NCBI GenBank assembly: GCA_031180825.1
Contig: JAPSLM010000002.1
Location: 186,001-250,000 of the forward strand
DNA: 64,000 nucleotides
Reading direction: 5' to 3'
From: Paenibacillus sp.
Lineage (GTDB): Bacteria; Bacillota; Bacilli; Paenibacillales; NBRC-103111
The translations under genes were made by a program, and so were the position numbers. Below the pieces are notes generated by a model. It did not search any database, was not told the DNA's origin, and saw only the letters and a list, made by a program, of their open reading frames with translations. This document shows, one piece after another, positions 25,810-35,048 of the stretch; position 1 is the stretch's first letter; each line of letters opens with the position of its first letter.

Positions 25810-26292
25810 TTAACTGAAGGTTAGCTTCATCGTCCAGGAGGTTCCCGACATGCCAACATACTTAAATCCTAGTTTTTCATATAACCGAACCGCCGAATGA
25901 TTATCTGGATCAACGCTCAAAGAAAGCGATTTATAACCATCGGATTTAGCTTGTTGAATTATCTCTTTCATTAGCATAGATCCTATGCCATGTTTCCTGA
26001 AATTTGGCAGTAAAGCGATTCCTAACTCAGGGGTCTCAGAATCGATAAACCCGAATCCTTTTTCCTCCTCATTGAATAATCTATACCAAACTGCTCCAAT
26101 TAAATGATTGTCACTCAATGCCACCAAAGCTCGATCTCCTCTTCTTCCCCACCCCTCACTATATTTTTTGATATAAGGCGCATTCAGAAGCTCATGTTTG
26201 GGTGGCTTGGCCTCTAATATATAAATCGACTCATAGTGCATATCCATAAAAAAATCATATTCCTGTCTCTCCAACGGTCTTATAATTACCAT
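25810..26292 (-). CDS. GNAT-family N-acetyltransferase
   Basis: 160 residues. The acetyl-CoA-binding motif A is visible as ELGIALLPNFRKHGIGSMLMKEIIQQA (R/Q-x-x-G-x-G/A pattern), followed by motif B SLSVDPDNHSAVRLYEKLGFKYVG. The N-terminus IIRPLERQEYDFFMDMHYES is ordinary for the family. The substrate is unknown. The ATG at 26292 follows AAGGGAGGG. The XRE gene lies 29 bases upstream on the same strand, so the acetyltransferase may be under its control. It is AT-richer than the neighbouring core genes. Confidence 0.82.
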   Translation of the reverse strand: MVIIRPLERQEYDFFMDMHYESIYILEAKPPKHELLNAPYIKKYSEGWGRRGDRALVALSDNHLIGAVWYRLFNEEEKGFGFIDSETPELGIALLPNFRKHGIGSMLMKEIIQQAKSDGYKSLSLSVDPDNHSAVRLYEKLGFKYVGMSGTSWTMKLTFS

Positions 26293-26321
26293 GGAATCCC
26301 TCCCTTTTTCTAAATCTATTT

Positions 26322-26582
26322 TCAACTAAGGAAATAGTCAATGGGGCCGCCGTCTTTTGGTATTACGCTAAAAAGTTCATTTGGAGTGATGTTAAAATAT
26401 GCGCACAATTTGGCTATAAGTTCCGGAGGGATTCGTTTATTTTCCATATCGACATTATTAATTAAGTCATTAATTGTCGATCGGCGATATTTAATTTCGG
26501 TTGAGAGTTTAAGCGCCGAGATATTTTTCTTCTTGATGATTTCACCAAGATGACAGTGTAATCTCACATCGTTCATATCCAT
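26322..26582 (-). CDS. Small XRE/Cro-type helix-turn-helix regulator A
   Basis: 86 residues: LGEIIKKKNISALKLSTEIKYRRSTINDLINNV is a Cro/C1-type HTH, followed by the usual helices IPPELIAKLCAYFNITPNELFSVI. The tail is short (PKDGGPIDYFLS). It is a DNA-binding regulator of the HTH_26 kind, found in phage-like and conjugative modules as well as in chromosomal switches. A second XRE gene lies 72 bases upstream on the same strand. Confidence 0.82.
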   Translation of the reverse strand: MDMNDVRLHCHLGEIIKKKNISALKLSTEIKYRRSTINDLINNVDMENKRIPPELIAKLCAYFNITPNELFSVIPKDGGPIDYFLS

Positions 26583-26654
26583 ATCAATAATCTCCTATTC
26601 ACATTCCACTTGAAATAAAACATTCTGAAACAAAATAGACGTCAGCTTTTCGGA

Positions 26655-26888
26655 TTATTCCGATTGGCTGTCGTCTTTTTCGTTTAGGATACAAATCAAT
26701 AGATTAATGTCGTCGATTTGCAGGGCATTTGCAATTTTGTCGATCACGGAACGCGGAAACATTTTATTGATATCGCGGCAGAGCTCGGAAATGGTCGCTT
26801 CTCTTATCCCCGTTAGTTGTGCAAGCTCTTTTTGCTCCATACCCCGTTCTTCAAGTATTGCTTTTAGATTGCAGCGCACTTTTCTCAT
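26655..26888 (-). CDS. Small XRE/Cro-type helix-turn-helix regulator B
   Basis: 77 residues from the ATG at 26888. The HTH is VRCNLKAILEERGMEQKELAQLTGIREATISELCRD, followed by SVIDKIANALQIDDINLLICIL. It is similar in size and kind to regulator A but not a close copy. Divergent from it, after 210 bases, is the small gene at 27099; two matching inverted repeats lie between them at 26950 and 26985. It is therefore the likely repressor of that divergent promoter, and perhaps of itself. Confidence 0.82.
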   Translation of the reverse strand: MRKVRCNLKAILEERGMEQKELAQLTGIREATISELCRDINKMFPRSVIDKIANALQIDDINLLICILNEKDDSQSE

Positions 26889-26944
26889 TAATATCCACCC
26901 CAAGTAGAGTATACAAAAAATTAGAGAAGATAGAAAATAAAACA

Positions 26945-27003
26945 TTGACAATTACGAAACTCGGAATTAATATAAAGGCAAGATAATTACGAAAAACGTA
27001 ATT
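26945..27003 (+). promoter_or_regulatory. Promoter with two matching 19-bp operators
   Basis: A rightward promoter reads TTGACA (26945-26950), 17-base spacer, TAATAT (26968-26973). Operator 1 (26950-26968) is AATTACG-AAACT-CGGAATT and fills the spacer. Operator 2 (26985-27003) is AATTACG-AAAAA-CGTAATT, perfectly symmetrical, lying just after the expected transcription start. The two are 35 bases apart centre to centre. This is the layout of an XRE-type repressor switch; which regulator binds is inference. Confidence 0.65.
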
Positions 27004-27098
27004 TAATTAAAGAAGCTCTGATGTCACGTCTCATCGCTTCACTGGAAGTTGGCGTTCGATACCGTAGGCGGAACTAAAACAAAAAGGAGTGGCAGAAC

Positions 27099-27407
27099 AT
27101 GTTGAAGAGGATAACCCTTGTTCTCGAAGCAGGCGATAATGATTTTGAACTTACAGACGCTTATTTGACGCCGGACGAATCGCATGCATTTTTTATTTCA
27201 AACCATATTGTTCATTATACCATGGCTTCCCGTACTCAAAATCATCGAATTTACGTGGAATGCGGTGCCCGATTAATTTTAGGCAAGACGCATAAAGGAG
27301 AAATCACTATTTTCGACCTGCACGAAAAGATCCATGCCATGACGGCTTACGAACTTTTAAATTTCCACGTGCTCTACGATGCAGATAAACTGAGCCTTAT
27401 CCGTTGA
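27099..27407 (+). CDS. Small protein of unknown function behind the operator pair
   Basis: 102 residues, soluble, no signal peptide. I do not recognise the family. It has alternating strand-helix character: KRITLVLEAGDNDFELTDAYLT, IVHYTMASRTQNHRIYVECGARLILG, and KGEITIFDLHEKIHAMTAYELLNFHVLYD. AAAAAGGAGTGG precedes the ATG. The gene is the only one transcribed rightward from the XRE operator region, with regulators A and B divergent. It could be a target effector of the switch or an anti-repressor. The MarR gene follows after 115 bases. Confidence 0.65.
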   Translation: MLKRITLVLEAGDNDFELTDAYLTPDESHAFFISNHIVHYTMASRTQNHRIYVECGARLILGKTHKGEITIFDLHEKIHAMTAYELLNFHVLYDADKLSLIR

Positions 27408-27463
27408 AGCTTGGTTTTGATATGTAAAATAGGAAAAAGATTGACGGCTAGTCCTTATCGTTA

Positions 27464-27505
27464 TAATATTTATTTTAATAATATTTATTGTGATAAATAA
27501 ATTGT
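27464..27505 (+). promoter_or_regulatory. AT-rich repeats upstream of the MarR gene
   Basis: ATAATATTTATT occurs twice in tandem, at about 27464 and 27477, followed by an inverted TTTAT/ATAAA pair. MarR regulators often bind AT-rich inverted repeats at their own promoters, so self-regulation is plausible. Confidence 0.4.
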
Positions 27506-27522
27506 CCAGTGAGGGGTACACA

Positions 27523-27987
27523 ATGAGTCTAATCGACTACTGTATCATGATTGGGGAGCTGCTCCGGGTCATTGACACCAAGCATTCGAAGATCGTGAAC
27601 CAGCATTACTCTCCGCATAATCTTACCGGCCCATCGATCAACATTTTGCTGCTGCTGCATCATGAAGGCCCGACCCGGGTGGGCGATATCGGGGCGCAGC
27701 TCAATATGGTGGACAGCAACGTATCGGCGGTGTGCTCGCGGCTCGAGACGATGGATATGATCGAGCGCGTGAGGACGAAGGAAGACCAGCGGGTAGTGAA
27801 GATTCAATTGACCGACACGGCCCGGGATAAGATGCAGGAAATTCTCGGGAACGTGAAAGACTTCCAGGAGCTGTTCGTAAAGAACGCGTCGGAAGACGAT
27901 TTGAAAGATATTGTGCATGGTCTGACGAAGCTGAACGAATTGTTAGAGAACGTGTTGAAGGAAAAGGCAAACTCCCAGCAAGCATGA
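27523..27987 (+). CDS. MarR-family transcriptional regulator
   Basis: 154 residues. The winged helix is visible as LTGPSINILLLLHHEGPTRVGDIGAQLNMVDSNVSAVCSRLETMDMIERVRTKEDQRVVKIQLT, the last part being the D-x-R wing of MarR proteins. Flanking helices at each end would dimerise. GAGGGG precedes the ATG at 27523; the frame is open further upstream without a site. The peptide ABC transporter operon starts 200 bases later on the same strand, so it is a candidate target, but drug or oxidative-stress targets are equally possible. Confidence 0.9.
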   Translation: MSLIDYCIMIGELLRVIDTKHSKIVNQHYSPHNLTGPSINILLLLHHEGPTRVGDIGAQLNMVDSNVSAVCSRLETMDMIERVRTKEDQRVVKIQLTDTARDKMQEILGNVKDFQELFVKNASEDDLKDIVHGLTKLNELLENVLKEKANSQQA

Positions 27988-28184
27988 GGCTGCCCGCAAC
28001 GAAGCTTAAAAAGCTCTAAGATTCGGCGCGACGTGCGGGCGCATGGTTTTGTGCCCGTCACGAAGCGGTCTTTTGCTAATGTTTAACCAAGTAATCGTAT
28101 ATGAATTAAAAATTTTGTCCGAAGTGCCTACTGGACGGCTAGTGGCATCCATTGCGTTTTTACTATTTCGTAGGGGGTTTATGG

Positions 28185-29765
28185 ATGAAAAAGAAACGGA
28201 GCTTCCTGGCCGCGCTCATCATCGCTTTGGGATTCGTCGTCAGCGCGTGCGGCCCCGAGCCGGAAGCGAACGAGGGCTCAGCGAATACGTCCGCCGCGAA
28301 AGCAGGCGGCAACCTGATCGTTGCCATCAAGGACGATCCGAAAACGTTCAACCCGATCTACGCCGGCGATCGGATGTCGCTGACCATCGGCAAAGCGCTG
28401 TTCTCGCCGCTGTTCACGATCAATGACGGCAAAAAGACGTTCGTGCTGGCGGAAAGCTTGACGCCTTCGGCCGATCTGACGAACTACACGCTCAAGCTGC
28501 GCAGCGGCTTAACCTGGCATGACGGCCAGAAGCTGACGGCGGACGACGTAGTATTCACGCTTAACAGCATCTTGGATGAAAAGCAGCACAGCTATTTCCG
28601 GAGCTTGTTCGTGCTGGATGGCAAGCCGGTGCAAGTAAACAAGCTGGACGAGCTCACCGTGGAGATTGTCCTTCCTCAAGCTTCGGCTTCGTTCGAAGGG
28701 GCCCTTGTGCAGATTTCGCCGATTCCGAAGCATATTTTCGATGGCGAAGCGGATATGGAGAAAAGCGCGAAGAACAACAGTCCGGTCGGCTCCGGCCCGT
28801 TCAAATTCAAGGAATACCGCTCGGGCGAGTATGTGATTGTGGAGCGTAACGATAACTACTTCGGCGACAAGGCGAAGCTCGGCTCGATCACGTACCGTGT
28901 GGCAAAGGACGGCAACGCTGCGATATTGGCACTGCAAAACGGCGAGATCAACATGATGCTGGTGGAGCCGCAGGATTACAACAAGGTGAAGGATACCGGC
29001 AAATCCGAGCTGCTCATGTTCCCGTCCGGCGGGGTAACGACGATGGTATTCAATACGAACATCGATGTGATGAAGAAGAAGGAAGTGCGCCAGGCCATCG
29101 CTCATGCGATCGACAAGAAAGAGCTGATTACGATGGGATTTTCGTCGGTTGATTTTGCCGAGCCGGCCGCGTCGATCTTCTCCCCGGATACGCTGTACCA
29201 GAAGAAGGAGCTCAAAACGTACGATTACGATCAAGCCAAAGCGAAGGAGCTGCTCAAAGCCGCCGGCGCGGAAAATTTGAAAATTCGTTTCGCTTACTAC
29301 AATGCGAGCAAGGCGGAAGGCAATATGTCCCTATACCTTCAACAAAAGCTGAAGGAAGTCGGCGTTCAAGTCGAATTGATCCCGCTCGACGGGGCTACGC
29401 TTGGCAAGAAGGCGCTGAACAAGGACAATACGGATTACGATCTGTCCTTCGGCGGCTACAGCATGGGCTACGAGCCGGATGCCTACAAAGCGATTTATCT
29501 CGGCAACGCGCCTTACAACTATTCGCACTACAAGAACGACGAGTTTGACAAGCTGTGGATCAAGGCGGCGGTCGAAACGGATGCGAACAAACGCGCGGAA
29601 CTATACAAACAGATTCAGGAAATGGCGGCAGACGAAGTGACGACGTATCCGATCGCCTACGGCAAATCGATCGTCGCGGTCGATAAAAGGTTCGGCGGTT
29701 TGCAGGAAGCGGTGCCGAAGCAAGTGGTGCTGTTCGATGATTTTACGAAAATTTACTTGAAGTAA
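28185..29765 (+). CDS. Peptide/nickel-type ABC transporter substrate-binding lipoprotein
   Basis: 526 residues, family SBP_bac_5. A lipobox (FVVSACGPE, Cys22) anchors it outside the membrane. The family signature lies in LTNYTLKLRSGLTWHDGQKLTADDVVFTLNSI, and SPVGSGPFKFKEY and KEVRQAIAHAIDKKELI are typical. It captures oligopeptides or a similar ligand and hands it to the permeases encoded next. A TAGGGGG site precedes the ATG; an upstream in-frame ATG (28152) lacks one. First gene of a five-gene transporter operon. Confidence 0.93.
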   Translation: MKKKRSFLAALIIALGFVVSACGPEPEANEGSANTSAAKAGGNLIVAIKDDPKTFNPIYAGDRMSLTIGKALFSPLFTINDGKKTFVLAESLTPSADLTNYTLKLRSGLTWHDGQKLTADDVVFTLNSILDEKQHSYFRSLFVLDGKPVQVNKLDELTVEIVLPQASASFEGALVQISPIPKHIFDGEADMEKSAKNNSPVGSGPFKFKEYRSGEYVIVERNDNYFGDKAKLGSITYRVAKDGNAAILALQNGEINMMLVEPQDYNKVKDTGKSELLMFPSGGVTTMVFNTNIDVMKKKEVRQAIAHAIDKKELITMGFSSVDFAEPAASIFSPDTLYQKKELKTYDYDQAKAKELLKAAGAENLKIRFAYYNASKAEGNMSLYLQQKLKEVGVQVELIPLDGATLGKKALNKDNTDYDLSFGGYSMGYEPDAYKAIYLGNAPYNYSHYKNDEFDKLWIKAAVETDANKRAELYKQIQEMAADEVTTYPIAYGKSIVAVDKRFGGLQEAVPKQVVLFDDFTKIYLK

Positions 29766-29818
29766 CACGCCTGTCTGCGCGGTAAAGTCAGCCGGCGTCG
29801 TTCAGGGGGAATTCCGAC

Positions 29819-30769
29819 TTGAAAACGTATGCAATTCGGCGCATTCTGCAAATGATTCCGCTGCTGTTTATTATTTCAATCGTTTGTTTCGTTCTGCTCA
29901 GGCTTTCCCCCGGGGATCCGGTAATGTCGTTCGTCACGCCCAATATGAGCCCGGACGATGTAGCGAGAATCCGGCACAGCATGGGGCTGGACGAGCCTCT
30001 GTATATGCAATACGTCTACTGGCTGCTGCATCTGCTGAAAGGCGACTTCGGCTATTCGCTGAACAATCACCGTCCGGTGCTGACCTTGATTGCCGAACGT
30101 TTGCCGGCCACGATCGGGCTGATGGGCTCGGCCACGGTGCTGTCGCTGATTTTTGCGACGCTGCTCGGTCTGATCTCGGCGCTGTACAAAAACAGTTTCG
30201 TCGATCGCGCGCTGAGCTTGATCGCGTATATCGGGATTTCACTCCCCGGCTTATGGTTCGCGATGCTCTTGATCTACCTGTTTTCCGTGAAGCTTCACTG
30301 GCTTCCGAGTATGGGGATGCGGACGATCGGCGTGAATTCGGTCTGGGACATCGTCAAGCACGGAATTATGCCGTGCATGGTGCTTTGTGCCACGCATATT
30401 TCCGTGTACATGCGTTATATCCGCTCCAGCACGATCAGCCAGCTCGAAGAGGATTACGTGCAGATTCAGTATGCGTACGGCTCCAGCCGGCGTACCGTGC
30501 TTTTTCGCCACGTACTGCGCAATGTGCTGCTGCCGGTCATTACGATCATGGGGTTGTCGCTTCCCGAACTGCTGGCGGGCTCCTTCCTCGTAGAGAGCAT
30601 CTTTTCCTGGCCGGGCATGGGGTCGCTCGGCGTCAATGCCGTATTCGGGCTCGATTATCCGCTGATCATGAGCATTACGATGCTGTCTTCGTTCCTGCTG
30701 ATCGTTGGCAACTTGGCCGCCGATCTGCTTTACGGCTTGGTCGACCCCCGAATTAAGATAAGGAGGTGA
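29819..30769 (+). CDS. Peptide ABC transporter permease, DppB type
   Basis: 316 residues, six predicted helices. It begins at TTG (AGGGGGA site upstream) with the DppB N-terminus TYAIRRILQMIPLLFIISIVCF. The loop PGDPVMSF is typical, and the cytoplasmic EAA region is YVQIQYAYGSSRRTVLFRHVLRN. It forms half of the membrane channel with the next gene product, which starts 7 bases later. Confidence 0.93.
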   Translation: MKTYAIRRILQMIPLLFIISIVCFVLLRLSPGDPVMSFVTPNMSPDDVARIRHSMGLDEPLYMQYVYWLLHLLKGDFGYSLNNHRPVLTLIAERLPATIGLMGSATVLSLIFATLLGLISALYKNSFVDRALSLIAYIGISLPGLWFAMLLIYLFSVKLHWLPSMGMRTIGVNSVWDIVKHGIMPCMVLCATHISVYMRYIRSSTISQLEEDYVQIQYAYGSSRRTVLFRHVLRNVLLPVITIMGLSLPELLAGSFLVESIFSWPGMGSLGVNAVFGLDYPLIMSITMLSSFLLIVGNLAADLLYGLVDPRIKIRR

Positions 30770-30776
30770 AGCTAAA

Positions 30777-31622
30777 ATGAACCGCCTGAGATGGCGCATG
30801 CTGCGTCTGCAACTGACCGAGCAAAAGGCGGGGCTGGCCGCGCTTATCCTGCTGGCGGTGTACGCGCTGGGTTCGGCGTTTGCGTTTCTCGTTCCCCACG
30901 ATCCGAACGCCATCAGCATTACCGAGCGTCTGCTCCCGCCGAGCGGGGCGCATTGGTTCGGGACGGACGATAACGGGCGCGATTATTTTGCCCGCGTGTT
31001 ATATGGGGGACGCATTTCTCTGAGTATCGGCTTTATCGGTATGATTATTTCGGTTGTGGTCGGCACATTTGTCGGGACGATCAGCGGTTATTTCGGGGGC
31101 AGGCTCGACCAGCTTCTGATGCGGCTGATCGATGTGCTGCTGTCGGTGCCCTCCTTTTTCCTGATGCTCGTGCTGAATGCCTACCTGAAGCCGAGCATTC
31201 TGACGATGATTCTGATCATCGGGCTGCTGAGCTGGCTATATATTGCGCGCATTGTGCGGGCGGAGACGATATCCGTCAAAGAACGGGAGTACGTGCTGTA
31301 CGCCCGGGTATCGGGACAAAGCAGCTTCCGCATCCTGACGAAGCATATTATTCCTGGCGTCATTCCTACGGTGATTGTGGCGGCGACGGTCAATATCGCG
31401 GGCATCATTATGATGGAATCGTCGCTCAGCTTCCTGGGGCTCGGCGTCCGGCCGCCGGATTCGTCTTGGGGCAGCATGCTGAATCATGCAAAAGGGTACA
31501 TCGGAGAGCAGCCGACGCTGGCGTTGTTTCCTGGGCTGTTCATTTTAACGACCGTACTCAGCTTTAATTTCTTGGGCGACGTGCTGCGCGCCGCATTCGA
31601 GCCGAAAGTCGGCCGGCGATAA
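30777..31622 (+). CDS. Peptide ABC transporter permease, DppC type
   Basis: 281 residues. The N-terminal leader (QKAGLAALILLAVYALGSAFAFLVPHDPN) and the HWFGTDDNGRDYFARVLYG motif are signatures of the DppC/OppC group. The EAA loop is EYVLYARVSGQSSFRILTKHIIPG, and ESSLSFLGLGVRPPDSSWGSML is the conserved end region. A full AAGGAGGTGA site lies at the ATG. It pairs with the preceding permease. Confidence 0.94.
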   Translation: MNRLRWRMLRLQLTEQKAGLAALILLAVYALGSAFAFLVPHDPNAISITERLLPPSGAHWFGTDDNGRDYFARVLYGGRISLSIGFIGMIISVVVGTFVGTISGYFGGRLDQLLMRLIDVLLSVPSFFLMLVLNAYLKPSILTMILIIGLLSWLYIARIVRAETISVKEREYVLYARVSGQSSFRILTKHIIPGVIPTVIVAATVNIAGIIMMESSLSFLGLGVRPPDSSWGSMLNHAKGYIGEQPTLALFPGLFILTTVLSFNFLGDVLRAAFEPKVGRR

Positions 31623-31650
31623 TTTCGTGAGAGCAACGGAGTGAAGCGAG

Positions 31651-32685
31651 ATGGCAAAAGTATTGGAAGTTCGCAATTTGCATACGTCGTTCTTTACCCG
31701 CGGCGGCGAGGTGCGGTCGGTCCGCGGCGTCAGCTTCGCCGTGGGCGAGGGCGAGATGGTCGGCATCGTCGGCGAATCGGGCAGCGGGAAGAGCGTCATG
31801 GCGAAGTCGCTGCTGGGCCTCGTCCCACCGCCGGGCAAGATTGTCGATGGTCAGGTGCTGCTCCGCGGCGAGGACATGCTCCGGCTCCCGGAGTCCAAGC
31901 TGAGAGCGGCGCGGGGGAAACGGATCGCGATGATTTTTCAGGACCCGATGACAGCTTTGAACCCGGTGCTCAAGGTTGGAACGCAGCTGACCGAGGTAAT
32001 ACGCCGCCACCGGAACGTTGGGCGGGCCGAAGCGCGCCGCCTCGCCATCGATTGGCTGCGCGAGGTCGGTATCCCGTCGGCGGAGAAGCGGATCGACCAG
32101 TACCCGCACGAATTCAGCGGCGGGATGCGGCAGCGGGTCATGATCGCGATGGCGCTATCCTGCGAGCCGGAGCTCCTGATTGCCGACGAGCCGACGACGG
32201 CGCTGGATGTGACGATTCAAGCGCAAATCTTGAAGCTGATGAAACGGCTGTGCCGGACAACGAACACCTCGGTCGTGCTGATAACGCACGATCTCGGCGT
32301 CGTGGCCCAAGTATGCACGCGTGTCGTCGTGATGTACGGCGGTCTGGTAATGGAGGAGGGCGCGGTGGGCGATATTTTCGAAGCGCCGCAGCATCCGTAC
32401 ACGCAGGGGCTGCTCCGGTCGGTTCCCCGTGTGAGCGAAGGGAAGCGGGAGCGGCTTGTATCCATCGAAGGCTCGCCGCCAAATCTGCTGCACCCGCCGC
32501 AGGGCTGTCCGTTTCAAGAGCGCTGCCCGCATGCCATGAACAAATGCGGCGAGCTGCCGCCTTATTTCGAATCGAAGCCGGGTCACCGCTCGTTATGCTG
32601 GCTGCAGGACGGTCAAGGCTATCCGTCCCGGCCGCTGGCTTTCGCGGGCTCGGCGGCATCGCAGCAGGGAGGGGAAGCGCCATGA
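31651..32685 (+). CDS. Peptide ABC transporter ATP-binding protein, DppD type
   Basis: 344 residues. Walker A is [13 protein letters not shown], the signature is [16 protein letters not shown] and Walker B is [14 protein letters not shown]. The C-terminal oligo-HPY region holds four conserved cysteines ([14 protein letters not shown] and LCW), which in the family bind a [4Fe-4S] cluster. It energises import with the next gene product, which it overlaps by the ATGA at 32682. Confidence 0.95.
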   Translation: MAKVLEVRNLHTSFFTRGGEVRSVRGVSFAVGEGEMVGIVGESGSGKSVMAKSLLGLVPPPGKIVDGQVLLRGEDMLRLPESKLRAARGKRIAMIFQDPMTALNPVLKVGTQLTEVIRRHRNVGRAEARRLAIDWLREVGIPSAEKRIDQYPHEFSGGMRQRVMIAMALSCEPELLIADEPTTALDVTIQAQILKLMKRLCRTTNTSVVLITHDLGVVAQVCTRVVVMYGGLVMEEGAVGDIFEAPQHPYTQGLLRSVPRVSEGKRERLVSIEGSPPNLLHPPQGCPFQERCPHAMNKCGELPPYFESKPGHRSLCWLQDGQGYPSRPLAFAGSAASQQGGEAP

Positions 32686-33689
32686 GCGGCAGCGGCAACC
32701 GTATTCATCCGGCCGGCCAGGATGTATTGATCGACGTTCGCGGCTTGAAAAAGTATTTCCCGGCGGAGCGCTCGCTGTTCGGCCGGACGACGCGGCACAT
32801 GAAGGCTGTGGACGACATCAGCTTTCAGATTTACCGCGGCGAAACGTTCGGACTCGTCGGCGAGTCCGGCTGCGGCAAATCGACGACGGGACGCAGCGTC
32901 ATCCGGCTGTACGACGTGACCGCGGGCGAGATCCGGTACGAAGGCCAAAATATGGCGGCGATGAACGAGAAGCAGCTGAGATCTTACCGCAGACGGATGC
33001 AGGCGATTTTTCAAGACCCGTATTCCTCGCTCAATCCGGGGATGACCGTGCTTCAGCTTATTAGCGAGCCGCTGGAAATCCATACCGCCTACAGCCGTGC
33101 GGAGCGGCGGGAGGTTGTACTAGAGCTGCTGGGCAAGGTGGGGCTGAAGCGCGAGCATGCGGACCGGTATCCTCATGAATTCAGCGGCGGCCAGCGGCAG
33201 CGGATCAGCATCGCGCGGGCGCTTGCTCCCCGCCCCGAGTTCGTCCTGTGCGACGAGCCGATCTCGGCGCTTGACGTCTCGGTGCAGGCGCAGGTCGTCA
33301 ATATGCTGGAGGATTTGCAAGGCGAGTTCGGCTTGACGTATCTGTTCATCGCGCACGATTTGTCCATGGTGCGGCATATTTCGAACCGGATCGGCGTCAT
33401 GTATCTGGGGAAGCTGGTCGAGGTCGCTTCAAGCGACGAGCTGTACCGGCGCCCGGCACACCCGTATACGCAGGCGCTGCTTGCGGCGATTCCGGTGCCG
33501 GACCCTAAGGTGGCAAACGTAGAAATTCCGCTGCTGCAAGGAGAGCTGCCGAGCCCGCTGGAGGAAATCGCAGGCTGCAAGTTTCGCTCGCGCTGTCCGT
33601 TTGCCAACGGGCGGTGCGCCGCGGAGGAGCCGGCTCTGAAGGAAATTGCGCCGGGTCATTACGCGGCATGCCATTTGCACGATGGATGA
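32682..33689 (+). CDS. Peptide ABC transporter ATP-binding protein, DppF/OppF type
   Basis: 335 residues. Walker A is [13 protein letters not shown], the signature is [16 protein letters not shown] and Walker B is [32 protein letters not shown] and a C-terminal Cys cluster ([14 protein letters not shown]) are typical of DppF/OppF. It starts at the ATG that overlaps the stop of dppD, indicating translational coupling. Last gene of the transporter operon; no peptidase or metal-related gene follows that would narrow the substrate. Confidence 0.95.
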   Translation: MSGSGNRIHPAGQDVLIDVRGLKKYFPAERSLFGRTTRHMKAVDDISFQIYRGETFGLVGESGCGKSTTGRSVIRLYDVTAGEIRYEGQNMAAMNEKQLRSYRRRMQAIFQDPYSSLNPGMTVLQLISEPLEIHTAYSRAERREVVLELLGKVGLKREHADRYPHEFSGGQRQRISIARALAPRPEFVLCDEPISALDVSVQAQVVNMLEDLQGEFGLTYLFIAHDLSMVRHISNRIGVMYLGKLVEVASSDELYRRPAHPYTQALLAAIPVPDPKVANVEIPLLQGELPSPLEEIAGCKFRSRCPFANGRCAAEEPALKEIAPGHYAACHLHDG

Positions 33690-33773
33690 GGTTTTGGTCA
33701 ACGTCCCTTCGAGGAGCGGGGCGGATTGCTATGGTATAAAAATATCAGATAAGCAGGAAATGGAGACAAAAGC

Positions 33774-34247
33774 ATGAGCACAACGGCAAAGCTTTCGCAA
33801 CATACGGCCATTCTGCTGGAGCGGGCGCGCCGTTTCGACATTGCGGACGAGACGCTGCTCGCCGGGCTTGCGGCCGGGGATACGGCTGTTTTGCAGCCTG
33901 CGGTGGGCGAATGGTACAGCTATGACGAGTTTTATTCCTACGCCGATCGGCATGGCGAGGCGCTGGAGGAGGCTATTCGCAGCGGCTACCGGATGAAGTT
34001 CAATACCCCCGGCGGGGTGCAGCTTTGGCTACAGCACCGCTACGGGCTTGAAGCGGGCGTCGATTACGAGGTGCCCGAACATGGCCGGGTAAACGGGCTC
34101 AAGCTTCCTGTCGCGGCGGCAGAGCTTCTGCATTCGACGCTCGCGCCCAATTGGCTAATATTGGAGGAAGGTTCCGGATCAGGGGAAGCCGGTGCGGTGC
34201 GGACGCTTCGGCTGGTTATCCGCTCGCTGTACGAGAAGGACGGGTAG
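33774..34247 (+). CDS. Hypothetical soluble protein
   Basis: 157 residues, acidic, no signal peptide or membrane segment. It begins with a helical stretch (LSQHTAILLERARRFDIADETLLAGLAAGD), then WYSYDEFYSYADRHGEALEEAIRSGYRMKFNT and LQHRYGLEAGVDYEV. I recognise no family. An A/G-rich ribosome binding site (GGAAATGGAGA) lies upstream. It stands alone between the peptide transporter operon and a terminator. Composition matches the core genome. Confidence 0.65.
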   Translation: MSTTAKLSQHTAILLERARRFDIADETLLAGLAAGDTAVLQPAVGEWYSYDEFYSYADRHGEALEEAIRSGYRMKFNTPGGVQLWLQHRYGLEAGVDYEVPEHGRVNGLKLPVAAAELLHSTLAPNWLILEEGSGSGEAGAVRTLRLVIRSLYEKDG

Positions 34248-34288
34248 GAGCGGACTGCCCGTAGTCCCGTTCTTTCGCACGGCCGCCC

Positions 34289-34334
34289 AAAAAGCGCTTG
34301 AACTCGCGAGTTTCGTGAGTTTCAGGCGCTTTTT
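34289..34334 (+). terminator. Terminator after the hypothetical gene at 33774
   Basis: AAAAAGCGCTTGAAACTC-type arm pairs with GAGTTTCAGGCGCTTTTT across a short loop and ends in Ts. Confidence 0.75.
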
Positions 34335-34503
34335 GGCTTCCGCGGAAGTTTGAATGCGGTTGCAGCACATCATGTTCTTGGTTGGTAGAAAAATACGGCT
34401 CCGTTGCTCAAATAACCATTTTGTAGTAATATCAGAACAGATGTTTGTTTCCGGGGAGCGTGGAAGCTGCAGCGCTTCGTTCGATCTGGAGAGGAGGACG
34501 ACT

Positions 34504-34998
34504 ATGCCGGTAATCAGATCCGAATTGTACATAGAAGCGCCGATCGAAGCCTGCTTTGATCTGGCGCGAAGCATCGACGTTCATGCCCAATCGACTTCGC
34601 AAACGAAAGAAAGAGCGGTCGGCGGAGTCACGAGCGGATTGATTGAGCTGGGGCAGACGGTGACGTGGGAGGCCGTCCATTTTGGCATCAAGCAGCGGTT
34701 AACGGCAAAAATAACGGAGTTTGAGTCGCCTTTTTATTTTGTGGACGAGATGGTCCAGGGCGCGTTCAAGCGGTTTCGGCATACGCATGAATTCTGCGCC
34801 GTCGATTCGGGGACGTTGATGATCGACGAATTTGATTACACGTCGCCGTTAGGGCCTCTTGGCAGGCTGGCGGACCGGATGTTTCTGGAGGCGTACATGA
34901 AACATTTTTTGCTGACACGAAATCTATACATTAAGCGGCTCGCGGAGAAGCAAGCCGGAAAAATGCCCGGACCCATGGCAAAAAGCGGACGATCCTGA
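34504..34998 (+). CDS. SRPBCC/START-like ligand-binding protein
   Basis: 164 residues. The N-terminus PVIRSELYIEAPIEACFDLARSIDVH, the strand series GLIELGQTVTWEAVHFGIKQRLTAKITEF and the final helix FLEAYMKHFLLTRNLYIKRLAE fit the helix-grip SRPBCC fold, similar to the CoxG/cyclase-like branch. The GAGAGGAGGACG site is strong. Ligand and role are unknown; Bacillus has comparable orphan proteins of about this size. Confidence 0.8.
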   Translation: MPVIRSELYIEAPIEACFDLARSIDVHAQSTSQTKERAVGGVTSGLIELGQTVTWEAVHFGIKQRLTAKITEFESPFYFVDEMVQGAFKRFRHTHEFCAVDSGTLMIDEFDYTSPLGPLGRLADRMFLEAYMKHFLLTRNLYIKRLAEKQAGKMPGPMAKSGRS

Positions 34999-35048
34999 AT
35001 AAGGTGTCCGCTTTTTTCGGATTGGTTTACCGAGTGCCGCAGCCCCGC

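Noticed and set aside
28185..33689. Nickel-specific transporter (nik) reading of the five-gene ABC operon
   Set aside because: Peptide and nickel systems share these families and no nickel enzyme or NikR-like gene is nearby; left as peptide/nickel type.
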